Source: Flavobacteriaceae bacterium GF1 (GTDB taxonomy: Bacteria > Bacteroidota > Bacteroidia > Flavobacteriales > Flavobacteriaceae). Taken from it: a stretch of DNA of 64,000 nt. The stretch is from assembly GCA_009797885.1 (NCBI GenBank), contig WNKP01000001.1, positions 558,001 to 622,000 of the forward strand, in the 5' to 3' direction. Position 1 is the stretch's first letter. Every line of letters starts with the position of its first letter. Below the pieces are notes generated by a model. That model was not told the origin of the DNA and searched no databases. It saw only the letters and a program-made list of their open reading frames with translations. Shown one piece after another: positions 37,033 to 46,712 of the stretch. The translations under genes and the position numbers were made by a program.

Positions 37033-39423
37033 ATGTTAAAAAACTATTTGAAAATTGCCTGGAGATCGCTTCACAATAAAAAAGGACATTCTTTTTTGAA
37101 TATTGGAGGTTTGGCCATTGGCATGGCAGCAGCTTTGCTTATCGGTCTTTGGATTCATGGAGAACTTTCCTTCAACACAAAATTTAAAAACTATGATTCC
37201 ATTGTTCAAGTAATGCAAAGCCAAACCTTTGCCGGCGAAATACAAACGGCCGTCTTTCAACCCATGCAATTGGCTCCAGCACTCCGAGCCAGCTATGGGG
37301 ATTATTTTGAGCATATTGTAACCTCTTCATTTACAGGAAATCAACTACTGTCCATTGCCGATCATAAAATATCTCGACCAGGGAACTATATGGAACCCGG
37401 AATTACGGAAATGTTGTCTTTAACCATGGTTAAAGGTACCAGGGATGCCCTAAAAGATCCTACTTCCATGCTGTTATCCGAATCTACTGCAATAGCCCTA
37501 TTCGGAGAGGGCAATCCCATGGGGCAGACCGTAAAAATTGGCACCACCATGGAAGCACAAGTAGCAGGAATTTACAAGGATTTGCCAGAAAACGGTGATT
37601 TCTCAGATCTTGGATTTATCGCACCCTGGGAACTTCTCAAAAGGGCAGCGAACTTTGAGGAACGGGTTGGATGGGGCAACAATTGGTTTCAAGTTTACGC
37701 CCAAATGAAGGAAGGCACGAACTGGATGACGGTTTCCGAACTGATCAAAGACGTAAAGGCGGATAACATAAGGGATACTGCCAATAATGATAATACCAAG
37801 CCCGTGATACATCTGCATCCTATGCCCAAATGGCACCTGTATTCAAAATTTGAGAATGGCGTCAATACGGGGGGAGCCATTGAGCGTGTCTGGCTATTTG
37901 GTGTCATCGGCCTTTTTATTCTTTTGCTGGCCTGTATCAACTTCATGAATTTGAGTACCGCCAAATCGGTAAAACGGTCCAAGGAAGTAGGTATACGAAA
38001 AACCATAGGATCCATAAAAAATCAGTTGGTCGCCCAATTTCTGTGCGAATCCTTTTTGGTCGTTGCCCTGGCCTTTATCGTTGCTTTTGTCTCGGTATTA
38101 TTTGTAAAGTCCTACTTCAACGACCTTACGGGCAAGACCGTGGAAATTCCCTGGGACAACCCCATCTTCTGGATGGTATGTTTACTGTTTATGCTGTTTA
38201 CCGCCTTAATTTCCGGTAGTTATCCGGCCTTTTATCTTTCTTCCTTTAATCCGGTCAAAGTTTTGAAAGGCACATTCAACAGTGGTCAGGGTGCCGCACG
38301 ACTAAGAAAGGTATTGGTCGTTTTCCAGTTTGCCATCTCCGTGATACTGATTATTGGGACCATTACCATTTTCAGGCAAATAGAACATGTTAAAGATCGG
38401 CCGGTGGGTTATGACAGAGATCAATTGCTGTATGTTCCCATTAACACTTCAGAAATCATTACCCATTTTGATACCCTACGTGATGAGCTATTGAGTTCCA
38501 GCGATATTAAGGAAGTGGCTGCTTCTGATGTGTTGATCACGGGAACGTTCACCACAAATAGCGGTTTTGACTGGAAAGGGAAAGACCCCAATATGAGCGA
38601 AGAGTTCAATACATTGAGAGCCACCCATGACTATGGGGAAATGGTGGATTGGGAGCTCAAGGAAGGCCGAAACTTTTCCCGTGACTTCAAAAGTGACTCC
38701 CTTGCGTTCATTGTAAATGAAACGGCAGTGGAATACATGGGACTAAAGAATCCTGTTGGGGAAATGGTAAAATGGGGCGATAATGGCAATTATAAGATTG
38801 TGGGCGTGATAAAGGATATGGTGACACAGTCACCCTATGATCAAGTACGTCCCATGCTGTTTATTCTGCACTATGGCAATTTCTTAAACTTCATTAACAT
38901 CAAAATCCGCAAAGGCGGGAATACCAGGGAAGCATTGGCCCATATAGAAACGGCATTTAACAAGTATGACTCACAAAGTCTTTTTTCCTACACTTTTTTG
39001 GATGAAGAATACGCCAGAAATTTTGTCAATGAGGAACGCACGGGAAGGTTGGCCAGTTTTTTTGCCTTTTTGGCCATTTTCATCAGCTGTCTTGGCATTT
39101 TTGGACTCGCTTCCTTTGTGGCGGAACAGCGAACCAAAGAAATCGGAGTTCGAAAGGTATTGGGTGCATCCGTGTACAGTCTATGGCAATTATTATCCAA
39201 AGACTTTGTGGTATTGGTACTGATTTCATGTGGTGTGGCCATTCCTATCGGGTATTATTATATGACGGAATGGATAGAAAAATATGCGTATCGAACCGAA
39301 ATAAGTTGGTGGATTTTTGCTGTGGCCATATTGATAGCATTGGCCATTACCCTATTGACGGTAAGTTTTCAAGCCCTTAAAGCGGCAGTGGTAAACCCTG
39401 TAAAAAGTTTACGGACAGAATAA
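37033..39423 (+). CDS. MacB-like ABC permease P5 (subfamily B)
   Basis: A 796-residue doubled permease of subfamily B with P8 and P9. The shared N-terminal helix pattern is FLNIGGLAIGMAAALLIGLW, the first periplasmic domain begins VQVMQSQTFAGE, and a conserved short block reads RPGNYMEPG. Docking loops: SKEVGIRKTIGSIKNQLVAQ and TKEIGVRKVLGASVYS. It separates P4 from a block (P6, P7) beginning MIRNY. A 47-nt spacer with a CCC/GGG dyad follows. Confidence 0.92.
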   Translation: MLKNYLKIAWRSLHNKKGHSFLNIGGLAIGMAAALLIGLWIHGELSFNTKFKNYDSIVQVMQSQTFAGEIQTAVFQPMQLAPALRASYGDYFEHIVTSSFTGNQLLSIADHKISRPGNYMEPGITEMLSLTMVKGTRDALKDPTSMLLSESTAIALFGEGNPMGQTVKIGTTMEAQVAGIYKDLPENGDFSDLGFIAPWELLKRAANFEERVGWGNNWFQVYAQMKEGTNWMTVSELIKDVKADNIRDTANNDNTKPVIHLHPMPKWHLYSKFENGVNTGGAIERVWLFGVIGLFILLLACINFMNLSTAKSVKRSKEVGIRKTIGSIKNQLVAQFLCESFLVVALAFIVAFVSVLFVKSYFNDLTGKTVEIPWDNPIFWMVCLLFMLFTALISGSYPAFYLSSFNPVKVLKGTFNSGQGAARLRKVLVVFQFAISVILIIGTITIFRQIEHVKDRPVGYDRDQLLYVPINTSEIITHFDTLRDELLSSSDIKEVAASDVLITGTFTTNSGFDWKGKDPNMSEEFNTLRATHDYGEMVDWELKEGRNFSRDFKSDSLAFIVNETAVEYMGLKNPVGEMVKWGDNGNYKIVGVIKDMVTQSPYDQVRPMLFILHYGNFLNFINIKIRKGGNTREALAHIETAFNKYDSQSLFSYTFLDEEYARNFVNEERTGRLASFFAFLAIFISCLGIFGLASFVAEQRTKEIGVRKVLGASVYSLWQLLSKDFVVLVLISCGVAIPIGYYYMTEWIEKYAYRTEISWWIFAVAILIALAITLLTVSFQALKAAVVNPVKSLRTE

Positions 39424-39470
39424 ATCATCAACTTGCCCTGAGATGGTCGAAGGGTGAAAAAAATAGCATC
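39424..39470 (+). repeat. 47-nt intergenic spacer with dyad, P5/P6
   Basis: Contains CCCTGAGATGGTCGAAGGG, whose CCCT and AGGG ends can pair around a TCGA-containing loop. Very similar spacers lie at 41850, 53942 and 56426, suggesting they were copied along with the genes. Confidence 0.65.
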
Positions 39471-41849
39471 ATGATCAGAAACTATGCAAAAATAGCTTGG
39501 AGAAACCTTTGGAAAAACAAGGCGTACAGTGCCCTAAATATTTTTGGGCTGGCCATAGGAATTACCTGCGCCTGTCTCATATTGCTTTGGGTGGAGGATG
39601 AAGTAAACTATAACGGTGTTTTCCCCAATCAAGATTTGATTTACATAGTGCCTACCAATCAAACTTTTGAAGGTGAAGTTTACACCTTTTATTCCACCCC
39701 TGGGCCTTTGGCGGAGGATTTAAAAGAAGAAATACCTGAAATTGTCCGGTCTTCAACGACGTGGGGTGGAGAGGTTTTGCTTGCAAATGGAGAAAATGGA
39801 ATCAACAGATATGGCAGATATGTTCAACCTGATTTTTTGGATATTTTCAGTTTGAACCTTTTGGAAGGAGAAATGGGAAACGCCCTATCCAGACCAGATG
39901 GGATTGTTTTGACCCAAGAAACAGCCTTTGCACTTTTTGGTTCCGACAAAAACATAGTGGACCGTGAAATAAAAATCAATAACGAATTCAGTTTTACGGT
40001 TACGGGGGTTATAAAGAATTTGCCTTCCAATGTTACATTTGGTTTTAATTGGCTGCTGCCCTTTGAACGTTTTCAATTGGGGGAAGATGATATGTGGTGG
40101 ACAAGGGACTATGGCAATTACTTTGCCGACACCTTTGTTAAACTTGCCCCCAATTCAGATTTTGGAGAAGTAGATGGTAAGGTCAGAGCAATGATTGCCT
40201 CAAAAATGGGCAATATGGATGATACCCCTAAAGAAGCTTTTCTTCACTCCATTAAAGATTGGCATTTACGGTCTGATTTTGAAGGAGGAAAGAAAGTCGG
40301 GGGTAAAATTAAATTGGTCAGGTCTTTGGCATTCATTGCATTGATTATTCTATTGATCGCCTGTATCAATTTCATGAACCTTTCAACTGCAAGAAGCGGA
40401 AAACGGGCAAATGAAGTTGGGGTACGAAAGGTATTGGGTTCTGGCAAAAAAAGATTGATTGGGCAATTTATGGCAGAGGCCATCATTTTAGCAGGTATTT
40501 CTGCCCTATTCAGTATCATTTTATTATTGGTTTTGTTGCCCTCTTTCAACACCTTGGTAGAAAAACAGATTGCGTTACAACTATTTGATCCCATTCATGT
40601 GCTTTCCCTTTTAGGCATCACCTTGGTATGCGGTCTTTTGGCAGGCTGGTATCCGGCTCTCTACCTATCCTCTTTTAGGCCGGCGCAAGTACTTAAGGGC
40701 GTGGGTAAAAATCAGGGTAGTGCAGCTAATATCCGAAAAGGTCTTGTGGTTCTACAATTTGCAGTTTCCATAATCTTCATTATATGTAGTACCATTATTT
40801 ATCAGCAAATACAACATGTAAGATCCCGGGATGTTGGCTATGCCAAAGGGAACTTACTAAATGTGGCAGTAAGTGGCGATATGATCGATAAGTTTGATCC
40901 TATAAGGGAAGAGATGATTGCCTCGGGTATGGTAAATGACGTTGCATTGACCAATACAAACATGCTGTCCAGTGGAAATAATGGTTCGGGATTAACTTGG
41001 CAAGGGGGTAGCAATACAGAGGACGTGCTCGTTCGATTCAGATACGTAAGTCCAAACTTTTTAAGCGCTGTTGGTCTAAAACTGCTTGAAGGGCATCAAT
41101 TCAGTAATGATAGAATGGTTGATAGCACCAATGTTATCATAACGCAGTCTTTTGCAAACCTCATGGGGGACAACAGTGCTCTTGGTAAAACCATTACGCG
41201 CAATAACACCACCTATAATGTAATAGGTGTAGTAAAAGACTATCTATATGGGGATATGTACGGCAATGGAAAAACTGGGCCGGTCATGTTCTTTAATAAT
41301 TCTGAATATGCCAACTCATTATATATCAATATAAGGCCCAAATCGTCCAGTGCCGATGCACTGGCATCCATTCAGGATGTTCTGAAAAAATATAACCCCG
41401 CTTTCCCGTTCGAATATCGTTTTGAAAATGAATTGTTCAATTCCAGATTTAAAAACGAGGAGTTGGTAGGTGAGCTTGCCAAAATATTCTCCATCCTGTC
41501 CATTATTATTTCTTGTTTGGGATTGTTTGGTCTCGCGGCATATACCGCAGAGCAGCGCAAAAAAGAAATTGGGGTGCGAAAAGTATTGGGGTCGAGCGTT
41601 TCGGGAATAGTTCGATTACTCTCAAGAGATTTCATGAGCTTGGTCGTCATTGCCCTTTTTGTTGCAGGTCCCTTAGCTTGGTGGTTTATGCAAAAATGGC
41701 TGGAGAGTTTTGCCTATCGCATTACTATTGATTTGTGGGTTTTTGCAATCGCTGGTTCAATTGCAATTATAATAGCATTGTTTACTGTGAGCTTTCAGGC
41801 AATGAAAGCGGCCTTGGCCAATCCTGTAAAAAGTTTACGTACGGAATAA
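39471..41849 (+). CDS. MacB-like ABC permease P6
   Basis: A 792-residue doubled permease starting MIRNYAKIAWRNLWKNKAYS. The first periplasmic domain (IVPTNQTFEGEVYTFYSTPG) has a block order like P11 (KQIFEG ... GYFTPA), so the two may be distant copies. Docking loops: ANEVGVRKVLGSGKKRLIGQ and KKEIGVRKVLGSSVSG. It ends NPVKSLRTE. It is flanked on both sides by the long type of spacer. Confidence 0.92.
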   Translation: MIRNYAKIAWRNLWKNKAYSALNIFGLAIGITCACLILLWVEDEVNYNGVFPNQDLIYIVPTNQTFEGEVYTFYSTPGPLAEDLKEEIPEIVRSSTTWGGEVLLANGENGINRYGRYVQPDFLDIFSLNLLEGEMGNALSRPDGIVLTQETAFALFGSDKNIVDREIKINNEFSFTVTGVIKNLPSNVTFGFNWLLPFERFQLGEDDMWWTRDYGNYFADTFVKLAPNSDFGEVDGKVRAMIASKMGNMDDTPKEAFLHSIKDWHLRSDFEGGKKVGGKIKLVRSLAFIALIILLIACINFMNLSTARSGKRANEVGVRKVLGSGKKRLIGQFMAEAIILAGISALFSIILLLVLLPSFNTLVEKQIALQLFDPIHVLSLLGITLVCGLLAGWYPALYLSSFRPAQVLKGVGKNQGSAANIRKGLVVLQFAVSIIFIICSTIIYQQIQHVRSRDVGYAKGNLLNVAVSGDMIDKFDPIREEMIASGMVNDVALTNTNMLSSGNNGSGLTWQGGSNTEDVLVRFRYVSPNFLSAVGLKLLEGHQFSNDRMVDSTNVIITQSFANLMGDNSALGKTITRNNTTYNVIGVVKDYLYGDMYGNGKTGPVMFFNNSEYANSLYINIRPKSSSADALASIQDVLKKYNPAFPFEYRFENELFNSRFKNEELVGELAKIFSILSIIISCLGLFGLAAYTAEQRKKEIGVRKVLGSSVSGIVRLLSRDFMSLVVIALFVAGPLAWWFMQKWLESFAYRITIDLWVFAIAGSIAIIIALFTVSFQAMKAALANPVKSLRTE

Positions 41850-41894
41850 ATCAATAACCTACCCTGAGGATGGTCGAGGGGTCAAAAAAGCATC
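41850..41894 (+). repeat. 45-nt intergenic spacer with dyad, P6/P7
   Basis: Contains ACCCTGAGGATGGTCGAGGG, a close relative of the spacer at 39424, and ends in AAAAAAGCATC before the ATG of P7. Confidence 0.65.
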
Positions 41895-44279
41895 ATGATC
41901 AGAAACTATATAAAAATCGCCTGGAGAAACCTAATCAAAAGAAAGGTTTTCACCACCATTAATGTTTTAGGTCTTGCCATTGGTTTTGGAAGTGCCATAT
42001 TGATCTACCTTTTTTTGGGCTACCATTTATCCTTTGATAATTTTCATCCCGACCAAGATCGTATCTACAGGATGGCTACCGAAGAGCATATGGACAATAT
42101 TGGCTATTCCGCCAGTGTTCCCCCGGCTTTTGCAAAAGTATTTCGAGAAAACTATGCGTATGCCGAAAAAGTGGCCAAAATAGTGGATAGGGAAGGTTTG
42201 GTTCTTGATGTTGAACAAAACGGGGCGGTCAACAAATACAAAAGAGATGTGATGTTTGCCGAGGAGGATTTTTTCAAAATCTTCAATTTTCCGCTGCTAA
42301 ATGGTAGCAATGCCATTTCCCTATCCGCGCCAAATACCGCAGTGATCACTGAAAGTGAAGCACTTGAGTTTTACGGAAGTACTGAAGTCGTGGGAAGGAC
42401 CTTTGTCTTGGAAAATAACGAGACCATAGAAATCACCGGGGTTTTAAAAGACATCCCCAACACCTCTTTCCTGAATGCAGATATCTTCATTGCTTTTGAG
42501 AACCTTAGGGAATATTCCGCGTTTGCCCACAGCGAAAGTTGGGGGGGCATCACTACCAACCTACAGTGTTTTGTGCGCTTAAAGCCCAATCAGGACATCG
42601 CCGGTATTGAGACTGCCCTGGAGGAGCTTCCCAAAGAGCATAGGGCAACTAGCAAGAACAAGCATATCTATAAGCTGCAACCATTGTCGGAAATTCACCT
42701 TAATTATGAGTATGGGGGCCTGGATCCGGTATTCTTGATCGTTTTTGGTATTATAGGGCTGTTTTTGATCGCTATTGCCTGTATCAATTTTATAAATATC
42801 TCAACGGCACAAGCCTTTTACCGATCCAAGGAAATAGGTATCCGCAAAGTGTTGGGCAGTTTTAAGAAACAATTGTTTTGGCAGTTTTTGAGCGAGACCT
42901 TCCTTATTAGTCTGTTCGCTGCAGTATTGGGTATCATCATGGCCATTCTCTTTTTGCCAGCGTTCAACGCGCTCTTTGAAATACAATTGACCCTGGACAA
43001 CCTTGTTAGCCTTCGGTTTTTTGGCTTTTTGCTTGCGTTGCTCTTATTGGTTTCCTTCTTGTCCGGAAGCTATCCAGGCCTATTGTTATCCAAAATAGTG
43101 CCCATTTTGGCCCTTAAGGGGAAGCTTAACCATAACGATACGGGAGGTGCCACGACACGAAAAGTTTTGGTGGTGACACAGTTTGTCATCTCCATCTCCC
43201 TGATTGTGGCCACCTTGGTAATTTCAAGACAAATAGAATATGCTACCAAGACGGATCTAGGTTTTGATAAAGAGTCCATAGTGATGCTCGAAGTCCCCGA
43301 AACCATGGACTCCGAACAGTTTTACGACCTAAAGGAACGGTTGAAACAAGTAGTGGGCGTTCAGAAGGTTTCGGGCTGTTTGACCAGTCCTGGAGGATCG
43401 AACAACTTTTGGGATACCACGGTTAAATATAACAATCGCCCGGAACGGGAAGATTTCAGTATTTCTATAAAGGCGGGTGATGAAGACTACTTGAACGCAT
43501 TCAACATCCCGCTGGCCGCTGGACGTAACTTCTTTAAAAACGACTCCATTACCGAAATGCTTGTCAATGAAAAGTTTCTGGAAAAAGTAGGGGTGGCTTC
43601 AGCGGAGGAACTATTGGGCAAAACCCTGGCTGTGAACGGAGAACGTATTGAAGCCGCTATTGTAGGAGTGGTAAAGGATTTTCACGATAGCAGCTTTACC
43701 GATGAAATAAAACCCGTATTCATTGCGCCAAATGTAATCTGGTACAATGAGTTGGGTGTTAAAATCAACCATCTAAATACCAAGGCCACATTGGAGCAAC
43801 TGGAAAGGGAATGGTCGCAAACCTTTTCCAACTACATTTTCGACTATCGCTTTTTGGATGAGCGGGTAGCCGCACAGTACGAGACCGAACAACGCTATCT
43901 GTCCCTGTCCAAGGTATTCTCCGGTCTGGCCATTTTTATAGGGTGTATGGGGCTATATGGACTCATATTGTTCTTTGTGGGGCAACGGAAAAAAGAAGTG
44001 GGTATCAGAAAAGTCCTAGGCAGCGATATCACGGACATTCTTACCCTGTTTTCAATGGATTTCCTCAAATTGATCCTCATTGCCGGTATCATAGCCATAC
44101 CTATTGCCTGGTACTTTATGGAGCAATGGTTACAAGGATATACCTATAGAACCGAAATACACTGGTGGTACTTTGCCATTTCAATAGTGACGGTATTGGC
44201 ACTTACACTGTTTACCATAAGCTATCAAACCATAAAAGTTGCCATAAAAAACCCAGTGGAAAGTTTGCGCACAGAATAA
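41895..44279 (+). CDS. MacB-like ABC permease P7
   Basis: A 794-residue doubled permease starting MIRNYIKIAWRNLIKRKVFT, like P6 in the first residues but with its own periplasmic domain 1 (HLSFDNFHPDQDRIYRMATE). Its membrane part has ISTAQAFYRSKEIGIRKVLG where most members have LSTA-x-KRAKEVGIRK. The second docking loop is KKEVGIRKVLGSDITD, and helix 6 carries FIGCMGLYGLILFF. It ends NPVESLRTE. It is 17 bp from P8. Confidence 0.92.
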   Translation: MIRNYIKIAWRNLIKRKVFTTINVLGLAIGFGSAILIYLFLGYHLSFDNFHPDQDRIYRMATEEHMDNIGYSASVPPAFAKVFRENYAYAEKVAKIVDREGLVLDVEQNGAVNKYKRDVMFAEEDFFKIFNFPLLNGSNAISLSAPNTAVITESEALEFYGSTEVVGRTFVLENNETIEITGVLKDIPNTSFLNADIFIAFENLREYSAFAHSESWGGITTNLQCFVRLKPNQDIAGIETALEELPKEHRATSKNKHIYKLQPLSEIHLNYEYGGLDPVFLIVFGIIGLFLIAIACINFINISTAQAFYRSKEIGIRKVLGSFKKQLFWQFLSETFLISLFAAVLGIIMAILFLPAFNALFEIQLTLDNLVSLRFFGFLLALLLLVSFLSGSYPGLLLSKIVPILALKGKLNHNDTGGATTRKVLVVTQFVISISLIVATLVISRQIEYATKTDLGFDKESIVMLEVPETMDSEQFYDLKERLKQVVGVQKVSGCLTSPGGSNNFWDTTVKYNNRPEREDFSISIKAGDEDYLNAFNIPLAAGRNFFKNDSITEMLVNEKFLEKVGVASAEELLGKTLAVNGERIEAAIVGVVKDFHDSSFTDEIKPVFIAPNVIWYNELGVKINHLNTKATLEQLEREWSQTFSNYIFDYRFLDERVAAQYETEQRYLSLSKVFSGLAIFIGCMGLYGLILFFVGQRKKEVGIRKVLGSDITDILTLFSMDFLKLILIAGIIAIPIAWYFMEQWLQGYTYRTEIHWWYFAISIVTVLALTLFTISYQTIKVAIKNPVESLRTE

Positions 44280-44296
44280 TCAAAAAACGAAAAATC

Positions 44297-46696
44297 ATGT
44301 TTAAAAACTATTTAAAAATTGCCTGGAGGAACCTTTTAAAGAATAAAGGGTATTCGGCCATTAATATTGGGGGGCTTGCTTTGGGTATGGCCGTTACCTT
44401 GATCATTGGCCTATGGATGAACGACGAGCTCACCTATAACCGCTATTTTAAGAACAAGGACAAAATTGCCCAAATCTTCCAATCCCAGACCTTTAATGGT
44501 AGGACAAGTACCGGCCCGGCCATTCCCCAGCCCTTGGAACCTGCACTAAGGGAAGGTTTTGGGGATAACTTCAAGCAAATTATGATGTGTTCCTGGACAC
44601 AGACCAAATATGTAAAATTCGGAGAAAAAAGCCTTTCGCGGACTGGAAATTACATGCAGCCCAACGGTCCGGAATTGCTGAACCTGGAAATTGTTAAAGG
44701 GGACGAAAAGGGATTGCAGGAAATCAATTCCATTATGATCTCGGAGTCTTTGGCCCAGGCATTTTTTGGAGATGGGGAACCCATTGGCAAGGTATTAAAG
44801 ATCAGCAATCAGTATGATCTAATGGTAACGGCCGTTTACAAGGATATTCCCTACAACAACTCTTTTAATGATACGGACTATATCATTCCCTGGGAACACT
44901 ATGTGGCCAATGCGGAATGGATACAGAACTCCCAGGACAACTGGCAGAACAACTCCTTTCAAATGTTTGTGCAAATAGCTGACAACACCACATTTGAACG
45001 GGTGACCAATACCATTATTGATGTAAAAAAGAATGCGGATGAGGACGTTGTCCAATACAACCCAAGAATATTTCTTCTCCCCATGGAAGATTGGTACCTG
45101 CGGGGTAACTTTGAAGATGGGGTTCAAACAGGTGGCCGTATCCGTTATGTTTGGCTATTTGGAATTATAGGGACTTTTGTTTTAATCCTGGCCTGTATCA
45201 ACTTTATGAACCTCAGCACTGCGCGTTCCGAGAAAAGGGCCAAGGAGGTGGGTATCCGTAAATCCATTGGTTCCCAAAAAGGGCAGTTGATCTATCAGTT
45301 CCTTAGTGAATCCTTCTTGGTTGTCCTTTTTGCGTATGTCATTGCCATAGCTATTGTATTGCTGTCCCTAAATGGATTCAATGAACTTGCGCGAAAGGAA
45401 ATCACCTTTCCATGGAGCAGCTCAAATTTTTGGTTGGTTTCCTTGGTTTTCATTCTTTTTACCGCCCTTTTGGCCGGAAGCTACCCTGCGCTCTATTTGT
45501 CCTCCTTTAGACCTGTGGACGTATTAAAGGGAACTTTCAAAGCGGGGAGATACGCCGGGTTGCCCAGGAAAATACTTGTTGTTTTACAGTTTACGGTTTC
45601 CGTGGCCTTCATCATAGGAACCTTTATCGTAATGCAACAGATCAACCACGCCAAAAATCGGCCCATAGGTTATGATAAGGAAGGCCTGATTCAAGTGCCG
45701 ACTTTTGCACAGGATTTTGAGGACAAAACGGATTTGATGCGAAATGAGTTCATAAAATCGGGTGCTGTGGTCGAAATGGCCACATCAAGTAGTCCCACGA
45801 CACGAATATGGTCCAACAGAAGTGGTTTTACCTGGGAAGGCAAGCCGGATGGTTTTCAAGAAGATCTAGCCTGGACCGAGGTTTCCGTTGATTACGCTAA
45901 AACCCTGAACCTCAAAATTCTGGAAGGAAGGGATTTTTCAAGGGACTTTGCCTCTGATTCCCTGGGGGTTTTGATTAACGAAACCGCTAAAAAATATTTA
46001 GGTCTGCAAAATCCAATAGGGGTGTTGCTCAAAGATGATGATGGTGAGGACCCCGACCCTCCCCTAAAAATCATTGGTGTGGTTGAGGATATGATTGCCC
46101 AATCCCCGTATGAGCCGGTCAAACAAGGAATCTATGTCTACGATAGGTTCAACAATTTCAGCTATTACAATTTAAGGCTCAACCCCAAACAAAGTGCTGG
46201 GCAAAACATTGCGGTGATTGAACGGGTGTTCAAACAACATTTCCCGGATATTCCTTTTGAATACGAATTTGTGGATGAGGAATATGGTCAGAAATTCGCA
46301 GCTGAAGAGCGCGTTGGAAGCCTTTCTGGAATATTTACGGCTTTGGCCATTTTGATCAGCTGTTTGGGATTATTTGGACTGACCTCTTTTGTAGCGGAAC
46401 AGCGAACCAAGGAAATTGGGGTACGAAAAGTACTGGGCGCTACCGTATTCAATGTTTGGAACATGCTTTCCAAGGACTTTCTAAAATTGGTGATCATCTC
46501 CTGTTTTATTGCAGTACCCATTGCGTATTATGTGATGAACGGTTGGCTACAGGAATATCCCTATCGGGTGATTCTTAAGTGGTGGATATTTGCCCTGGCC
46601 ATGTTGGGCGCCATGGGAATCACGGTTCTTACGGTCAGTTTTCAGGCCATTAGGGCCGCTAAACAAAACCCTGTAAAAAGTTTGCGTACGGAGTAA
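44297..46696 (+). CDS. MacB-like ABC permease P8 (subfamily B)
   Basis: A 799-residue doubled permease. The open frame extends upstream to 44165 inside P7, but the ATG at 44297 gives the family start MFKNYLKIAWRNLLKNKGYS and follows the leader AAAAAACGAAAAATC. It is the closest relative of its neighbour P9: both share INIGGLALGMA, RPIGYDKEGLIQ, VEDMI/IEDVV, and an almost identical end (RVILKWWIFALAMLGAMGIT). Long runs of identical nucleotides occur between the two genes. This looks like a fairly recent tandem duplication. Confidence 0.93.
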   Translation: MFKNYLKIAWRNLLKNKGYSAINIGGLALGMAVTLIIGLWMNDELTYNRYFKNKDKIAQIFQSQTFNGRTSTGPAIPQPLEPALREGFGDNFKQIMMCSWTQTKYVKFGEKSLSRTGNYMQPNGPELLNLEIVKGDEKGLQEINSIMISESLAQAFFGDGEPIGKVLKISNQYDLMVTAVYKDIPYNNSFNDTDYIIPWEHYVANAEWIQNSQDNWQNNSFQMFVQIADNTTFERVTNTIIDVKKNADEDVVQYNPRIFLLPMEDWYLRGNFEDGVQTGGRIRYVWLFGIIGTFVLILACINFMNLSTARSEKRAKEVGIRKSIGSQKGQLIYQFLSESFLVVLFAYVIAIAIVLLSLNGFNELARKEITFPWSSSNFWLVSLVFILFTALLAGSYPALYLSSFRPVDVLKGTFKAGRYAGLPRKILVVLQFTVSVAFIIGTFIVMQQINHAKNRPIGYDKEGLIQVPTFAQDFEDKTDLMRNEFIKSGAVVEMATSSSPTTRIWSNRSGFTWEGKPDGFQEDLAWTEVSVDYAKTLNLKILEGRDFSRDFASDSLGVLINETAKKYLGLQNPIGVLLKDDDGEDPDPPLKIIGVVEDMIAQSPYEPVKQGIYVYDRFNNFSYYNLRLNPKQSAGQNIAVIERVFKQHFPDIPFEYEFVDEEYGQKFAAEERVGSLSGIFTALAILISCLGLFGLTSFVAEQRTKEIGVRKVLGATVFNVWNMLSKDFLKLVIISCFIAVPIAYYVMNGWLQEYPYRVILKWWIFALAMLGAMGITVLTVSFQAIRAAKQNPVKSLRTE

Positions 46697-46712
46697 CCAA
46701 AAAAGAGGGGTC

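Noticed and set aside
44165-44296. Upstream extension of P8 into the end of P7
   Set aside because: The 44 extra residues are an out-of-frame reading of P7; every sibling begins at the MFKNYLKIAWRN-type start, and the ATG at 44297 has the common leader.
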